From NCBI RefSeq assembly GCF_001279775.1, contig NZ_LGDG01000231.1:1-64000 (forward strand): 64,000 nucleotides of DNA. Direction: 5' to 3'. This DNA is from Streptomyces sp. MMG1533 (GTDB taxonomy: Bacteria > Actinomycetota > Actinomycetes > Streptomycetales > Streptomycetaceae). The notes under the pieces were generated by a model. The model had not been told where the DNA came from and searched no databases. It saw only the letters and a program-made list of their open reading frames with translations. Below, one piece after another: positions 16,948-27,597 of this stretch (within the stretch, counting starts at the first letter, position 1; every line of letters starts with the position of its first letter). The position numbers and the translations under genes are program-made.

Positions 16948-18086
16948 AGCGGCAGATCTTCGCCCCCGAGCACGACGCCTTCCGCGAGACCGTGCGCAGC
17001 TTCCTGGCCAGGGAGGTGCTGCCGTACTACGAACAGTGGGAGAAGGACGGCATCGTCTCCCGCGACGCGTGGCGGGCGGCCGGCAAACAGGGGCTGCTCG
17101 GGCCGGCCGTCGACGAGGAGTACGGAGGCGGCGGCAGCGCCGACTTCCGCTACAGCGCCGTCCTCGCCGAGGAGTTCACGCGCGCGGGTGCCCCGGGGCT
17201 CGCCCTCGGCCTGCACAACGACATCATCGGGCCGTATCTGACCGGCCTGGCCACCGAGGAGCAGAAGCGGCGCTGGCTGCCCGGCTTCTGCGACGGCACG
17301 CTGATCACGGCCATCGCCATGACCGAGCCCGGCGCCGGCTCCGACCTCCAGGGCATCCGCACCCACGCCGAGGACCGGGGCGACCACTGGCTGCTCAACG
17401 GCTCCAAGACGTTCATCTCCAACGGGATCCTGGCCGACCTGGTGATCGTCGTGGCGAAGACGACTCCGGAGGGCGGAGCCCACGGCCTGTCCCTCCTCGT
17501 CGTCGAACGCGGTATGCAGGGCTTCGAGCGCGGCCGCAACCTCGACAAGATCGGCCAGAAGGCCCAGGACACCGCCGAGTTGTTCTTCCACGACGTGCGT
17601 GTGCCCAAGGAGAACCTGCTCGGCGAGCTCAACGGCGCCTTCGTCCACCTGATGACGAACCTCGCCCAGGAGCGCCTGAGCATCGCCGTCGCCGCGATCG
17701 CCGCCGCCGAGCACCTGCTGGAGATCACCACGGAGTACGTCAAGGAGCGCGAGGCCTTCGGCCGGCCCTTGGCGAGCAAGCAGCACATCCGCTTCGAGAT
17801 AGCCGAGATGGCCACCGAGTGCGCCGTCACCCGCGCCTTCCTCGACCGCTGCATCGAGGAGCACTCCCGCGGCGGACTCGGAGCCGTGGAAGCCTCCATG
17901 GCCAAGTGGTGGGCGACCGAACTGCAGAAGCGCGCCGCCGACCGCTGTCTCCAACTGCACGGCGGCTACGGCTACATGACCGAGTACCCCGTCGCCCGGG
18001 CCTTCACCGACGGGCGCATCCAGACCATCTACGGCGGGACCACCGAGATCATGAAGGAGATCATCGGCCGTTCCCTGCTGGGCTGA
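16944..18086 (+). CDS. Acyl-CoA dehydrogenase, long-chain/isovaleryl type
   Basis: 380 residues; ATG 16944 overlaps the racemase stop by 4 bases. FAD enzyme that introduces the alpha-beta double bond into acyl-CoA. Visible: the GGGG-region [14 protein letters not shown], the FAD/substrate segment [13 protein letters not shown], and KTFISNG. The C-terminal [17 protein letters not shown] has Gly where medium-chain enzymes have the catalytic Glu; instead the Glu lies in [10 protein letters not shown], as in long-chain and isovaleryl-CoA dehydrogenases. It is the second gene of the operon, and with the racemase upstream, branched (2-methyl) acyl-CoAs are a sensible substrate guess. Confidence 0.94.
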   Translation: MKRQIFAPEHDAFRETVRSFLAREVLPYYEQWEKDGIVSRDAWRAAGKQGLLGPAVDEEYGGGGSADFRYSAVLAEEFTRAGAPGLALGLHNDIIGPYLTGLATEEQKRRWLPGFCDGTLITAIAMTEPGAGSDLQGIRTHAEDRGDHWLLNGSKTFISNGILADLVIVVAKTTPEGGAHGLSLLVVERGMQGFERGRNLDKIGQKAQDTAELFFHDVRVPKENLLGELNGAFVHLMTNLAQERLSIAVAAIAAAEHLLEITTEYVKEREAFGRPLASKQHIRFEIAEMATECAVTRAFLDRCIEEHSRGGLGAVEASMAKWWATELQKRAADRCLQLHGGYGYMTEYPVARAFTDGRIQTIYGGTTEIMKEIIGRSLLG

Positions 18087-18106
18087 CCCTCCCCGAAAGG
18101 CTTGAT

Positions 18107-19321
18107 GTGAGCACCGAAGCGTACGTGTACGACGCGATCCGCACCCCGCGCGGCCGCGGCAAGGCGAACGGCGCCCTGCACGGCACGAAGCCCATCGACC
18201 TGGTCGTCGGACTCATCCACGAGATCCGCGACCGTTTCCCCGGCCTCGACCCGGCGGCGATCGACGACATCGTGCTCGGCGTCGTCGGCCCGGTCGGCGA
18301 CCAGGGCTCCGACATCGCCCGGATCGCCGCCGTCGCCGCCGGGCTCCCGGACACGGTGGCGGGCGTCCAGGAGAACCGCTTCTGTGCCTCGGGTCTGGAG
18401 GCCGTCAACATGGCCGCCGCCAAGGTGCGTTCCGGCTGGGAGGACCTCGTCCTCGCGGGCGGCGTCGAGTCGATGTCGCGAGTGCCGATGGCCTCGGACG
18501 GCGGCGCCTGGTTCAACGACCCGATGACCAACCTGGCCGTCAACTTCGTGCCGCAGGGCATCGGCGCCGACCTCATCGCCACCATCGAGGGCTTCTCCCG
18601 GCGGGACGTCGACGAGTATGCGGCCCTCTCGCAGGAGCGCGCGGCGACCGCCTGGAAGGAGGGCCGCTTCGACCGCTCCGTCGTGCCGGTCAAGGACCGC
18701 AGCGGCCTGGTCGTCCTCGACCACGACGAGTACCTGCGCCCGGGCACCACCGCCGACTCCCTCGCCAAACTGAAGCCGTCCTTCGCGGACATCGGCGACC
18801 TCGGCGGCTTCGACGCGGTGGCCCTGCAGAAGTACCACTGGGTGGAGAAGATCGACCACGTCCACCACGCGGGCAACTCCTCCGGCATCGTGGACGGCGC
18901 CTCGCTGGTCGCCATCGGCTCCCGGGAGGTCGGCGAGCGCCACGGACTCACCCCGCGCGCGCGGATCGTCTCCGCCGCCGTCTCCGGCTCCGAGCCCACC
19001 ATCATGCTCACCGGCCCCGCGCCCGCCACCCGAAAGGCCCTGGCGAAGGCCGGGCTGACCATCGACGACATCGACCTCGTCGAGATCAACGAGGCCTTCG
19101 CGGCGGTCGTCCTGCGCTTCGTGCGCGACATGGGCCTGTCCCTCGACAAGGTCAACGTCAACGGCGGCGCGATCGCGCTGGGCCACCCGCTCGGCGCCAC
19201 CGGCGCCATGATCCTCGGCTCGCTCGTCGACGAACTGGAGCGCCAGGACAAGCGGTACGGCCTCGCCACGCTGTGCGTCGGCGGCGGCATGGGCATCGCG
19301 ACGATCGTCGAACGCATCTGA
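18107..19321 (+). CDS. fadA: Acetyl-CoA C-acyltransferase (thiolase)
   Basis: 404 residues from GTG 18107 with GAAAGG 6 bases upstream. It performs thiolytic cleavage of 3-ketoacyl-CoA, the last beta-oxidation step. The nucleophilic cysteine lies in [12 protein letters not shown], the His in [15 protein letters not shown] and the second catalytic Cys in [14 protein letters not shown] is present too. Standard thiolase length. It lies 21 bp after the acyl-CoA dehydrogenase and 47 bp before the FadB/J gene, so it belongs to one operon that holds a full cycle. The symbol is by function. Confidence 0.95.
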   Translation: MSTEAYVYDAIRTPRGRGKANGALHGTKPIDLVVGLIHEIRDRFPGLDPAAIDDIVLGVVGPVGDQGSDIARIAAVAAGLPDTVAGVQENRFCASGLEAVNMAAAKVRSGWEDLVLAGGVESMSRVPMASDGGAWFNDPMTNLAVNFVPQGIGADLIATIEGFSRRDVDEYAALSQERAATAWKEGRFDRSVVPVKDRSGLVVLDHDEYLRPGTTADSLAKLKPSFADIGDLGGFDAVALQKYHWVEKIDHVHHAGNSSGIVDGASLVAIGSREVGERHGLTPRARIVSAAVSGSEPTIMLTGPAPATRKALAKAGLTIDDIDLVEINEAFAAVVLRFVRDMGLSLDKVNVNGGAIALGHPLGATGAMILGSLVDELERQDKRYGLATLCVGGGMGIATIVERI

Positions 19322-19368
19322 ATCCCCGGCGGAATCCGGATCCAAGAGACCTCTACGGAGACCCTGTC

Positions 19369-21543
19369 ATGACACAGAGCACCACCATCCGCTGGGAACA
19401 GGACCGCACCGGCGTCGTCACCCTCGTCCTCGACGACCCGGACCAGTCGGCGAACACCATGAACCAGGCGTTCCGCGACTCCTTCGCGGTGATCACCGAC
19501 CGCCTGGAGGCCGAGAAGGACACCATCCGCGGCATCATCATCACCTCCGCCAAGAAGACCTTCTTCGCGGGCGGTGACCTGCGCGACCTCATCCGCGTCA
19601 CCCCCGAGACCGCCCAGGAGCTGTTCGACGGCGGCATGGCCATCAAGCGCAATCTGCGCCGCATCGAGACGCTCGGCAAGCCGGTCGTCGCCGCGATGAA
19701 CGGCGCGGCCCTGGGCGGCGGCTACGAGATCGCCCTCGCCTGCCACCACCGCATCGCCCTCGACGCCCCCGGCTCGAAGATCGGCTGTCCCGAGGTCACC
19801 CTCGGCCTGCTCCCCGGAGGCGGCGGCGTCGTCCGTACCGTACGCCTGCTGGGCATCGCCGACGCGCTGCTGAAGGTGCTCCTCCAGGGCACCCAGTACA
19901 GCCCGCGGCGCGCCCTGGAGAACGGCCTGGTCGACGACGTGGCCGCCAACCGGGAGGAACTGCTCGCCAAGGCGCGCGCCTTCATCGAGGCCAACCCCGA
20001 GTCGCAGCAGCCCTGGGACAGGCCGGGTTACCGGATCCCCGGCGGTACGCCCGCCAACCCCAAGTTCGCAGCGAACCTGCCCGCGTTCCCGGCCACCCTG
20101 CGCAAGCAGACGGCTGGCGCTCCCTACCCGGCGCCGCGCAACATCCTGGCGGCCGCGGTCGAGAGCTCCCAGGTCGACTTCGAGACCGCGCAGGTCATCG
20201 AGGGCCGCTACTTCGTGGAACTGGCCGCCGGGCAGACCTCGAAGAACATGATCCAGGCGTTCTTCTTCGACCTCCAGGCCGTCAACTCCGGCGCGAACCG
20301 GCCCAAGGGCGTCGAACCGCGTCCGGTCCGCAAGGTCGCCGTCCTCGGCGCCGGAATGATGGGTGCGGGCATCGCCTACTCGTGCGCCCGCGCGGGCATC
20401 GACGTCGTCCTCAAGGACGTCTCCCCGGAAGCGGCCGTCAAGGGCAAGGGCTACTCCGAGAAGCTGTGCGCCAAGGCCGTCTCCCGGGGCCGTACGACCC
20501 AGGACAAGGCGGACGCGCTGCTCGCCCGCATCACGCCCACGGCCGACCCTTCCGACCTCGCGGGCTGCGACGCCGTCATCGAGGCCGTCTTCGAGGACAC
20601 CTCGCTCAAGCACAAGGTGTTCCAGGAGATCCAGCACCTCGTCGAGCCGGACGCGCTGCTGTGCTCCAACACCTCGACCCTCCCCATCACCGCCCTCGCC
20701 GAAGGCGTGGAGCGCCAGGCCGACTTCATCGGGCTGCACTTCTTCTCGCCCGTCGACAAGATGCCGCTCGTCGAGATCATCAAGGGCGAGCGCACCGGCG
20801 AGGAGGCCCTCGCCCGCGCCTTCGACCTGGTCCGGCAGATCAAGAAGACGCCGATCGTCGTCAACGACTCGCGCGGCTTCTTCACCTCGCGTGTCATCGG
20901 GCACTTCATCAACGAGGGCGTGGCGATGGTCGGCGAGGGCATCGAGCCCGCGTCGGTCGAACAGGCGGCGGCGCAGTCCGGCTACCCGGCCAAGGTGTTG
21001 TCCCTGATGGACGAGCTGACGCTGACCCTCCCGCGCAAGATCCGGGGCGAGACGAAGCGTGCGGTGGAGGAAGCGGGCGGGACCTGGGCGTCCCACCCCG
21101 CCGATGCCGTCATCGACCGCATGGTCGACGAGTTCGGCCGCACCGGCCGCAGTGGGGGAGCGGGCTTCTACGAGTACGGGGAGGACGGCAGGCGGGTCGG
21201 CCTGTGGCCGGGACTGCGGGAGCACTTCACGCGTGAGGGCGCGGAGATCCCCTTCCGTGACATGCAGGAACGCATGCTCTTCTCCGAGGCGCTCGACACG
21301 GTCAGGCTGCTGGAGGAGGGCGTGCTCACGTCCGTCGCGGACGCCAACATCGGCTCCGTCTTCGGTATCGGCTTCCCGGGGTGGACGGGGGGCGTCCTGC
21401 AATACATCAACGGCTACGAGGGCGGCCTGCCGGGATTCGTGGCACGCGCGCGTGAACTGGCCGAGCGGTACGGGGAGCGGTTCACACCGCCCGCGCTGCT
21501 GGTGGAGAAGGCAGAGAAGGGGGAGCGGTTCCGGGACGCGTGA
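19369..21543 (+). CDS. fadB: Fatty-acid oxidation complex alpha subunit (enoyl-CoA hydratase / 3-hydroxyacyl-CoA dehydrogenase)
   Basis: 724 residues, ATG 19369. Residues 1-280: crotonase domain with the [10 protein letters not shown] oxyanion loop and the catalytic Glu region [13 protein letters not shown]...[15 protein letters not shown]. Residues about 315-500: NAD-binding 3-hydroxyacyl-CoA dehydrogenase domain ([15 protein letters not shown]), [14 protein letters not shown] with catalytic His; residues about 500-724: the C-terminal HCDH repeats ([10 protein letters not shown]). This bifunctional arrangement is the FadB/FadJ/MFE type. With the thiolase it would form the trifunctional complex in the cytosol. 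Last gene of the operon; a large palindromic terminator follows. Confidence 0.95.
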   Translation: MTQSTTIRWEQDRTGVVTLVLDDPDQSANTMNQAFRDSFAVITDRLEAEKDTIRGIIITSAKKTFFAGGDLRDLIRVTPETAQELFDGGMAIKRNLRRIETLGKPVVAAMNGAALGGGYEIALACHHRIALDAPGSKIGCPEVTLGLLPGGGGVVRTVRLLGIADALLKVLLQGTQYSPRRALENGLVDDVAANREELLAKARAFIEANPESQQPWDRPGYRIPGGTPANPKFAANLPAFPATLRKQTAGAPYPAPRNILAAAVESSQVDFETAQVIEGRYFVELAAGQTSKNMIQAFFFDLQAVNSGANRPKGVEPRPVRKVAVLGAGMMGAGIAYSCARAGIDVVLKDVSPEAAVKGKGYSEKLCAKAVSRGRTTQDKADALLARITPTADPSDLAGCDAVIEAVFEDTSLKHKVFQEIQHLVEPDALLCSNTSTLPITALAEGVERQADFIGLHFFSPVDKMPLVEIIKGERTGEEALARAFDLVRQIKKTPIVVNDSRGFFTSRVIGHFINEGVAMVGEGIEPASVEQAAAQSGYPAKVLSLMDELTLTLPRKIRGETKRAVEEAGGTWASHPADAVIDRMVDEFGRTGRSGGAGFYEYGEDGRRVGLWPGLREHFTREGAEIPFRDMQERMLFSEALDTVRLLEEGVLTSVADANIGSVFGIGFPGWTGGVLQYINGYEGGLPGFVARARELAERYGERFTPPALLVEKAEKGERFRDA

Positions 21544-21583
21544 GATCCCTGGCCCTCGGGGGTTTCCCGCCCCCGCCGCCCCG

Positions 21584-21722
21584 TCCCGTCCCTGGGGGCT
21601 GCGCCCCCAGACCCCCCTTCGGCCCTGAACGGGCCTCGTCCTCAAACGCCGGACGGGCTGAAATCAGCCCCTCCGGCGTTTGAGGAGCGGGGTCTGGGGC
21701 GGAGCCCCAGAAGGACGGGAAC
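21584..21722. terminator. Large nested inverted repeat, bidirectional terminator
   Basis: An inner stem of 21 bp with one mismatch (21641-21661 with 21664-21684; both contain AACGCCGGA or its complement) and a 2-base AA centre is flanked by a longer, interrupted outer inverted repeat (about 21584-21630 with 21686-21722, containing CTGGGG and CCAGACCCC). It lies between the converging fadB and MerR genes. This type of element, with the CTCAAACGCC core, recurs between Streptomyces genes as I remember it, and fits a transcription terminator. Confidence 0.8.
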
Positions 21723-21764
21723 GGGTGGGGGCGGCGGGGGCGAGAACCGCCGTCGGACGTCCCA

Positions 21765-22466
21765 TCACCGCGTGAGCCACTCGCGCAGCTCTTCCTGCAA
21801 CGACCGCTGGAAGGTGGTCAGCAGCGCCTGCACCACCAGCGGATGCATGTGCGCCGAGAGCGACTTCACATCCCGCGCGTCCCGCTCCGACACCTCGCCG
21901 CGGAAGAGCTCCGCCAGTTCGTGGGCCGCCGCGCGCGAGTGCTCGACGAGGACCTTCCGCGACGCGCGGATCGCCTCCTGCGACAGCGGTACGTCGAGCA
22001 GCTGGACGCCGAGCCGCAGCAGGCCCAGGTCGACGCGGTACGAGCCGCCGTCCGCCCTGACCACACCCATCGCGGCGAGCCGCGCCACGTCCTCCTCGCC
22101 CAGCTCCCGCCCCGACCGCCGCCGGAGCTCCTCCAGCGACACCGTCTCGACCGCGTCCGGCGCCCAGGAGGCCACCACCGCCCGGTGGATCGCGAGGTCG
22201 TGCGCGCTCAGATCCGGCGCCAGCTGCTGCACGTAGCGCTCGATGGCCGCCAGCGTCATGCCCTGCTGCTGCAACTCCTCGATCAGTGCGAGCCGGGCGA
22301 GGTGCTCCCGGCCGTAGTGCCCGACCCGTCGCGGACCGATCACCGGTGGGGGCAGCAGACCCTTGGTGCCGTAGAAACGGACCGTGCGGACCGTGACACC
22401 CGCCCGCGCGGCCAGCTCGTCGATGGTGAGGGCAGGCTCCCCGGCATCGGTGGTGTCGGTCGTCAT
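21765..22466 (-). CDS. MerR family transcriptional regulator
   Basis: 233 residues from ATG 22466. N-terminal winged HTH of the MerR class (TIDELAARAGVTVRTVRFYGTKGLLPPP, then GHYGREHLARLALIEELQQQG). The C-terminal effector domain of about 150 residues is not of the short metal-sensing kind: no C-x-C metal site is visible, so a small organic ligand is likely. It converges on the beta-oxidation operon and is the best candidate for its local regulator, though nothing in the sequence proves this. Its own promoter carries a palindrome and appears leaderless. Confidence 0.92.
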   Translation of the reverse strand: MTTDTTDAGEPALTIDELAARAGVTVRTVRFYGTKGLLPPPVIGPRRVGHYGREHLARLALIEELQQQGMTLAAIERYVQQLAPDLSAHDLAIHRAVVASWAPDAVETVSLEELRRRSGRELGEEDVARLAAMGVVRADGGSYRVDLGLLRLGVQLLDVPLSQEAIRASRKVLVEHSRAAAHELAELFRGEVSERDARDVKSLSAHMHPLVVQALLTTFQRSLQEELREWLTR

Positions 22467-22473
22467 GTGCAGC

Positions 22474-22502
22474 AGTATCGCTGTCTCACCAATGGTGTGA
22501 AA
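22474..22502 (-). promoter_or_regulatory. MerR-gene promoter with palindrome in the spacer
   Basis: Minus strand: TTTCAC (22497-22502), 17-base spacer, GATACT (22474-22479). The 11-base palindrome CACCA-A-TGGTG (22487-22497, plus strand) sits in the spacer, where MerR proteins bind. Transcription would begin at or next to the ATG at 22466, giving a leaderless mRNA. Confidence 0.55.
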
Positions 22503-22700
22503 CCTCTTGGGCATCGTCGCCGATCATGACGTCACGCCTGTGCGAGACGGGTCCCGCTGTGACGCGTGCCACCGCGTGTGAGGCGGCCTCCGGGGAAGGT
22601 GCCCCCTCGGCCTGTGCCTTTTCATCCAGGGGCACGGGCCGAGTCACGTCCGGACACCCGAGCGAGACCCGCCGGGGCGCACCAGAGAGTGGAACCACCC

Positions 22701-24167
22701 GTGAGCAAGGACGCCGTGGAATCGGCACAGGCCGGCTCCCGCACCGGGGCGGCCACGACGCCCGTGGACGCGGGCGACGCCGGCTACAGCAAGGACCTCA
22801 AGGCCCGTCACGTCAACATGATCGCCATCGGCGGCGCGATCGGCACCGGACTCTTCCTGGGAGCCGGCGGCAGCCTGCACACCGCGGGCCCGGCGCTCGC
22901 GCTCGCCTACCTCGTCTGCGGAGTCTTCGCCTTCTTCGTCGTCCGGGCCCTCGGCGAGCTGGTCCTCTACCGCCCGTCGTCCGGTTCCTTCGTGTCGTAC
23001 GCGCGTGAGTTCCTCGGCGAGAAGGGCGCCTACGTCGCCGGCTGGATGTACTTCCTGAACTGGTCGACGACCGGCATCGCCGACATCACCGCGATCGCGC
23101 TCTACACCCACTACTGGAGCCTGTTCACCGACATCCCGCAGTGGACCCTGGCCCTGATCGCCCTCGCGGTGGTCCTGGCCGTGAACCTGATCTCGGTCAA
23201 GATCTTCGGAGAGATGGAGTTCTGGTTCGCGATCATCAAGGTCGCCACCCTCGTCGGCTTCATGCTGATCGGCATCTTCCTGCTGGCCACCCGGCACGAG
23301 GTCGGCGGCCGGACCCCCGGCGTCGGAGTGATCACGGACAACGGCGGCGTCTTTCCGCACGGCCTGATGCCCGTCGTGCTCGTCATGCAGGGCGTGATCT
23401 TCGCGTACGCCGCCCTGGAACTGGTCGGCGTCGCGGCCGGCGAGACCGCCGAGCCGGAGAAGGTCGTCCCGCGCGCGGTGAACTCGATCATGTGGCGCGT
23501 CGGCCTCTTCTACGTCGGCTCCGTCGTCCTCCTGGCCCTTCTCCTGCCCGGCTCGGTCTACTCGGCCGGCGAGAGCCCCTTCGTCACGGTGCTCTCCAAG
23601 ATCGGCATCCCGGCGGCCGACGACGTGATGAACCTGGTGGTCCTGACGGCCGCGATGTCGTCGCTCAACTCCGGCCTGTACTCCACCGGCCGCATCCTGC
23701 GCTCCATGGCGACCGCGGGCTCGGCCCCCGAGTTCACCGCCCGCATGAACCGCAGCCAGGTCCCCTACGGCGGCATTCTGCTCACCTGCGCGGTCTGCGT
23801 CCTCGGCGTCGGCCTCAACTACCTCATGCCGAGCCAGGCCTTCGAGATCGTGCTGAACGTCGCCTCCCTCGGCATCATCAGCACCTGGGTGATCATCATG
23901 GTCTGCCACCTGGTCTTCGTCCACCGCGCACGCGCGGGCCTGCTGGTCCGCCCTTCCTTCCGCCTCCCGGGCAGCCCGGTCACGGAGATCACCACGATCG
24001 CCTTCCTTCTGGCCTGCCTCGGCATGATGTGGAACGACCCCGAGGTCGGCCGCAAGACGCTGCTGCTCATCCCGGTGATCGCGGCCCTGCTGACGGCGGG
24101 GTGGTTCGGCATCCGGCGCAGGGTGTCGCAGACCACGGACCGGGAGCTGACCGACCTCACGAAGTAG
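22701..24167 (+). CDS. Amino-acid permease, APC family (AnsP/GabP-like)
   Basis: 488 residues, GTG 22701. It starts with about 40 polar residues and then about twelve hydrophobic segments. The APC signature is seen at the first helix: HVNMIAIGGAIGTGLFLGAGG-type, followed by P-A-LALAYL and ALGELVLYRPSSGSFVSYA. WMYFLNW and FAYAALELVGVAAGE (helix 6) are typical of the amino-acid transporter subfamily that imports asparagine, GABA, proline or D-Ser/Ala by proton symport in the cell membrane. The substrate cannot be fixed from sequence. A single gene; the 234-bp gap before it holds no clear regulatory site. Confidence 0.92.
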   Translation: MSKDAVESAQAGSRTGAATTPVDAGDAGYSKDLKARHVNMIAIGGAIGTGLFLGAGGSLHTAGPALALAYLVCGVFAFFVVRALGELVLYRPSSGSFVSYAREFLGEKGAYVAGWMYFLNWSTTGIADITAIALYTHYWSLFTDIPQWTLALIALAVVLAVNLISVKIFGEMEFWFAIIKVATLVGFMLIGIFLLATRHEVGGRTPGVGVITDNGGVFPHGLMPVVLVMQGVIFAYAALELVGVAAGETAEPEKVVPRAVNSIMWRVGLFYVGSVVLLALLLPGSVYSAGESPFVTVLSKIGIPAADDVMNLVVLTAAMSSLNSGLYSTGRILRSMATAGSAPEFTARMNRSQVPYGGILLTCAVCVLGVGLNYLMPSQAFEIVLNVASLGIISTWVIIMVCHLVFVHRARAGLLVRPSFRLPGSPVTEITTIAFLLACLGMMWNDPEVGRKTLLLIPVIAALLTAGWFGIRRRVSQTTDRELTDLTK

Positions 24168-24210
24168 CAGCTCAGGGGCCACTGTCAGTGGCAGCGCCTA
24201 CGGTGGCGTC

Positions 24211-24690
24211 ATGTCGGAGATCATGTATGTCCGGGGTGACGCCACCGCTCCGTCGGTCAAGGGCGTCAAGGTGATCGCCCATGTCTGCAACGACATCGGG
24301 GGCTGGGGCAAGGGGTTCGTCCTGGCCGTCTCGCGGCGCTGGCCGGAACCGGAGGCGGCGTTCCGCGCCTGGCACCGCGACCGCGCGGCGAACGACTTCG
24401 GGCTGGGCGCGGTCCAGTTCGTGCAGGTCGAGCGGTACGTGTGGGTGGCCAACATGGTAGGACAACGCGGCATACGCACCGGCAGCAAGGGCGTCCCCGT
24501 GCGCTACGAGGCGATCGACACAGCGCTCGGACGGGTGGCCGACAAAGCGGTGGAGCTCGGGGCCTCCGTGCACATGCCCCGAATAGGGTGCGGGCTGGCC
24601 GGGGGCAAATGGTCGCGGGTGGAGCCGCTGATCACCGAGCGCCTGGTGCAGCGGGGGATCGCGGTCACGGTGTACGACCACGGGGACTGA
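24211..24690 (+). CDS. Macro-domain protein (ADP-ribose-binding)
   Basis: 159 residues, ATG 24211. Macro domain throughout: M-Y-V-RGDAT start, VIAHVCNDIGGWGKGFV (the ADP-ribose-binding N and glycine loop), F-GLGAVQFV, and the C-terminal MPRIGCGLAGGKW (phosphate loop). Members remove ADP-ribose from proteins or convert ADP-ribose 1''-phosphate, for example in tRNA-splicing by-products. The last codons (VYDHGD) lie in a 26-bp direct duplication that repeats the gene's end and stop downstream. Confidence 0.92.
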   Translation: MSEIMYVRGDATAPSVKGVKVIAHVCNDIGGWGKGFVLAVSRRWPEPEAAFRAWHRDRAANDFGLGAVQFVQVERYVWVANMVGQRGIRTGSKGVPVRYEAIDTALGRVADKAVELGASVHMPRIGCGLAGGKWSRVEPLITERLVQRGIAVTVYDHGD

Positions 24691-24745
24691 CGCAGGTGTA
24701 CGACCACGGGGACTGACGCAGGTATGACCCCTGGGGCTGACGCAG
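24670..24745. repeat. 26-bp tandem duplication of the macro-gene 3' end
   Basis: Bases 24670-24695 (including the last codons VYDHGD and the TGA stop) are repeated exactly at 24696-24721, with a third degenerate copy at 24722-24745. It is local duplication by slippage or unequal exchange; protein length is not altered because the first copy keeps its stop. Confidence 0.92.
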
Positions 24746-24758
24746 GGCAACTTGCCGA

Positions 24759-24773
24759 AACTTGCTGCAAGTT
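24759..24773. promoter_or_regulatory. MalR/LacI-type operator before the PfkB kinase gene
   Basis: AACTTGC-T-GCAAGTT is a perfect 15-base palindrome, and further CTTGC elements start at 24751 and 24774. Clustered CTTGC/GCAAG motifs are the operator type described for the maltose regulator MalR (LacI family) and alpha-amylase promoters in Streptomyces. It lies 61 bp before the kinase start, so sugar-dependent control is plausible. Confidence 0.55.
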
Positions 24774-24833
24774 CTTGCCAAGGGTGGGGTCGGCTGTTTG
24801 ACTCGGCTGCCGACGCCGGCCGAGAGGAACCCC

Positions 24834-25784
24834 ATGACCGCCGACAGCGATGTCCTCGTCCTGGGCGGCGCGGGCGTGGACACGATCGTCCATGTCCCCG
24901 AGCTGCCACTCCCGTTCGCCGACAGCTACATGATCCGGCCGGGCATCGAGACCCGCGCGGGTCAGAGCGGGGACTTCGTCGCGCTCGGCCTGAGCGCGCT
25001 GGGCCTGCGCACCCACCACCTCGACATGATCGGCGACGACCACGAGGGCGATCTGGTGCGCGCGCTCCACCGCGACCGGGACATTCCCTTCACCGCGGTC
25101 CTGCAGCCGTGCGGCACCAAGCGGGCCGTCAACCTCGTGGGCCCCGACGGGCGGCGACTGTCCCTGTACGACATCAGTCGCAGCCAGGAGTCCGACCGGC
25201 TGCCCGAGGCGACGGTGCGCGAACTCGCCGCCGCCTGCCGCCACGCGCACGTCGTGATCACCCACCCGTGCGCGTACGCGCTGCCCCTGCTGCGGGAGGC
25301 CGGGGTGACCATCTCGACCGACCTGCACGACTGGGACGGCGCCAACCCCTACCACGAGGCCTTCGCCCTGGAGGCGGACCTGGTCTTCCTGTCCACCGCC
25401 GCCCTGGCAGAACCGGAGCGCACCATGCGGGACATCGCCGAGCGCGGCCGGGCCCGGATCGTCGTCGCCACCGCCGGGGCCGACGGCGCGTACCTGCTGG
25501 CCGACGGCGAGCTGACGCACGTACCGGCCGCCACGCCCCCCGCACCGGTGGTGGATTCCAACGGCGCGGGAGACGCCTTCGCCTCCGGCTTCCTCCTCGG
25601 CCTGCTGGGCGGCGAGGACCCCCTGCGCTGCGCCCGGTACGGCGCGGTGGCCGGCGCCTACGCCTGCACCGTGCCCTCCACCCGCGCCGACGCCATCTCG
25701 CGCGCCGAACTCCTGGCCCGCGCGGCGGAGTTGTGGGACACGTCCGCAACGGAGCCGGCCGAGCCGGCCGGCGGCCGCGTATGA
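24834..25784 (+). CDS. PfkB-family carbohydrate kinase
   Basis: 316 residues, ATG 24834 with GAGAGGA upstream. A ribokinase-fold sugar kinase: N-terminal VLVLGGAGVDTIVHV, G-x-x-GDF substrate loop (AGQSGDFVALGLSALG), D-x-x-GDDHEG, the A-T-A-GADG anion-binding region and the second signature VVDSNGAGDAFASGFLLGLL with catalytic Asp. It phosphorylates a sugar or nucleoside with ATP in the cytosol; the substrate cannot be told apart among ribose, fructose and others. The upstream MalR-like palindrome suggests that it belongs to the maltodextrin or a related sugar regulon. Single gene. Confidence 0.92.
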   Translation: MTADSDVLVLGGAGVDTIVHVPELPLPFADSYMIRPGIETRAGQSGDFVALGLSALGLRTHHLDMIGDDHEGDLVRALHRDRDIPFTAVLQPCGTKRAVNLVGPDGRRLSLYDISRSQESDRLPEATVRELAAACRHAHVVITHPCAYALPLLREAGVTISTDLHDWDGANPYHEAFALEADLVFLSTAALAEPERTMRDIAERGRARIVVATAGADGAYLLADGELTHVPAATPPAPVVDSNGAGDAFASGFLLGLLGGEDPLRCARYGAVAGAYACTVPSTRADAISRAELLARAAELWDTSATEPAEPAGGRV

Positions 25785-25884
25785 CGCCGGCCGTCGGCCT
25801 TGGACCGTAGGCCGCAGACCGTGGGCCGTCGAACCGCAGTGGTCGGCCCTGGTGGTCGTCGTCGTGACGTCGGCCGTGCGACTG

Positions 25885-27399
<1,515 letters not shown>

Positions 27400-27597
27400 A
27401 AAAGCTCCAAGTCGTAGGGGCACGGAGTCTGTTCGCAGCCTATTGATCCCCTGTGGGCCCGAGTCTGTCCATGGCCACCCCTGTCACACGAATGCCATTC
27501 GGCCGTCATGAACCCGCCGTTCCGCATGCCTCACGCGCCCCGTAAACGTCCGGTTGCCCTCTTCTGCACGGGAGTTGACCGATGTACCGTCCCGCGC

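Noticed and set aside
18061..21645. A 1194-codon open frame on the minus strand
   Set aside because: Antisense to the thiolase and fadB genes, both of which have complete catalytic motifs; the long frame arises from GC-rich third positions.
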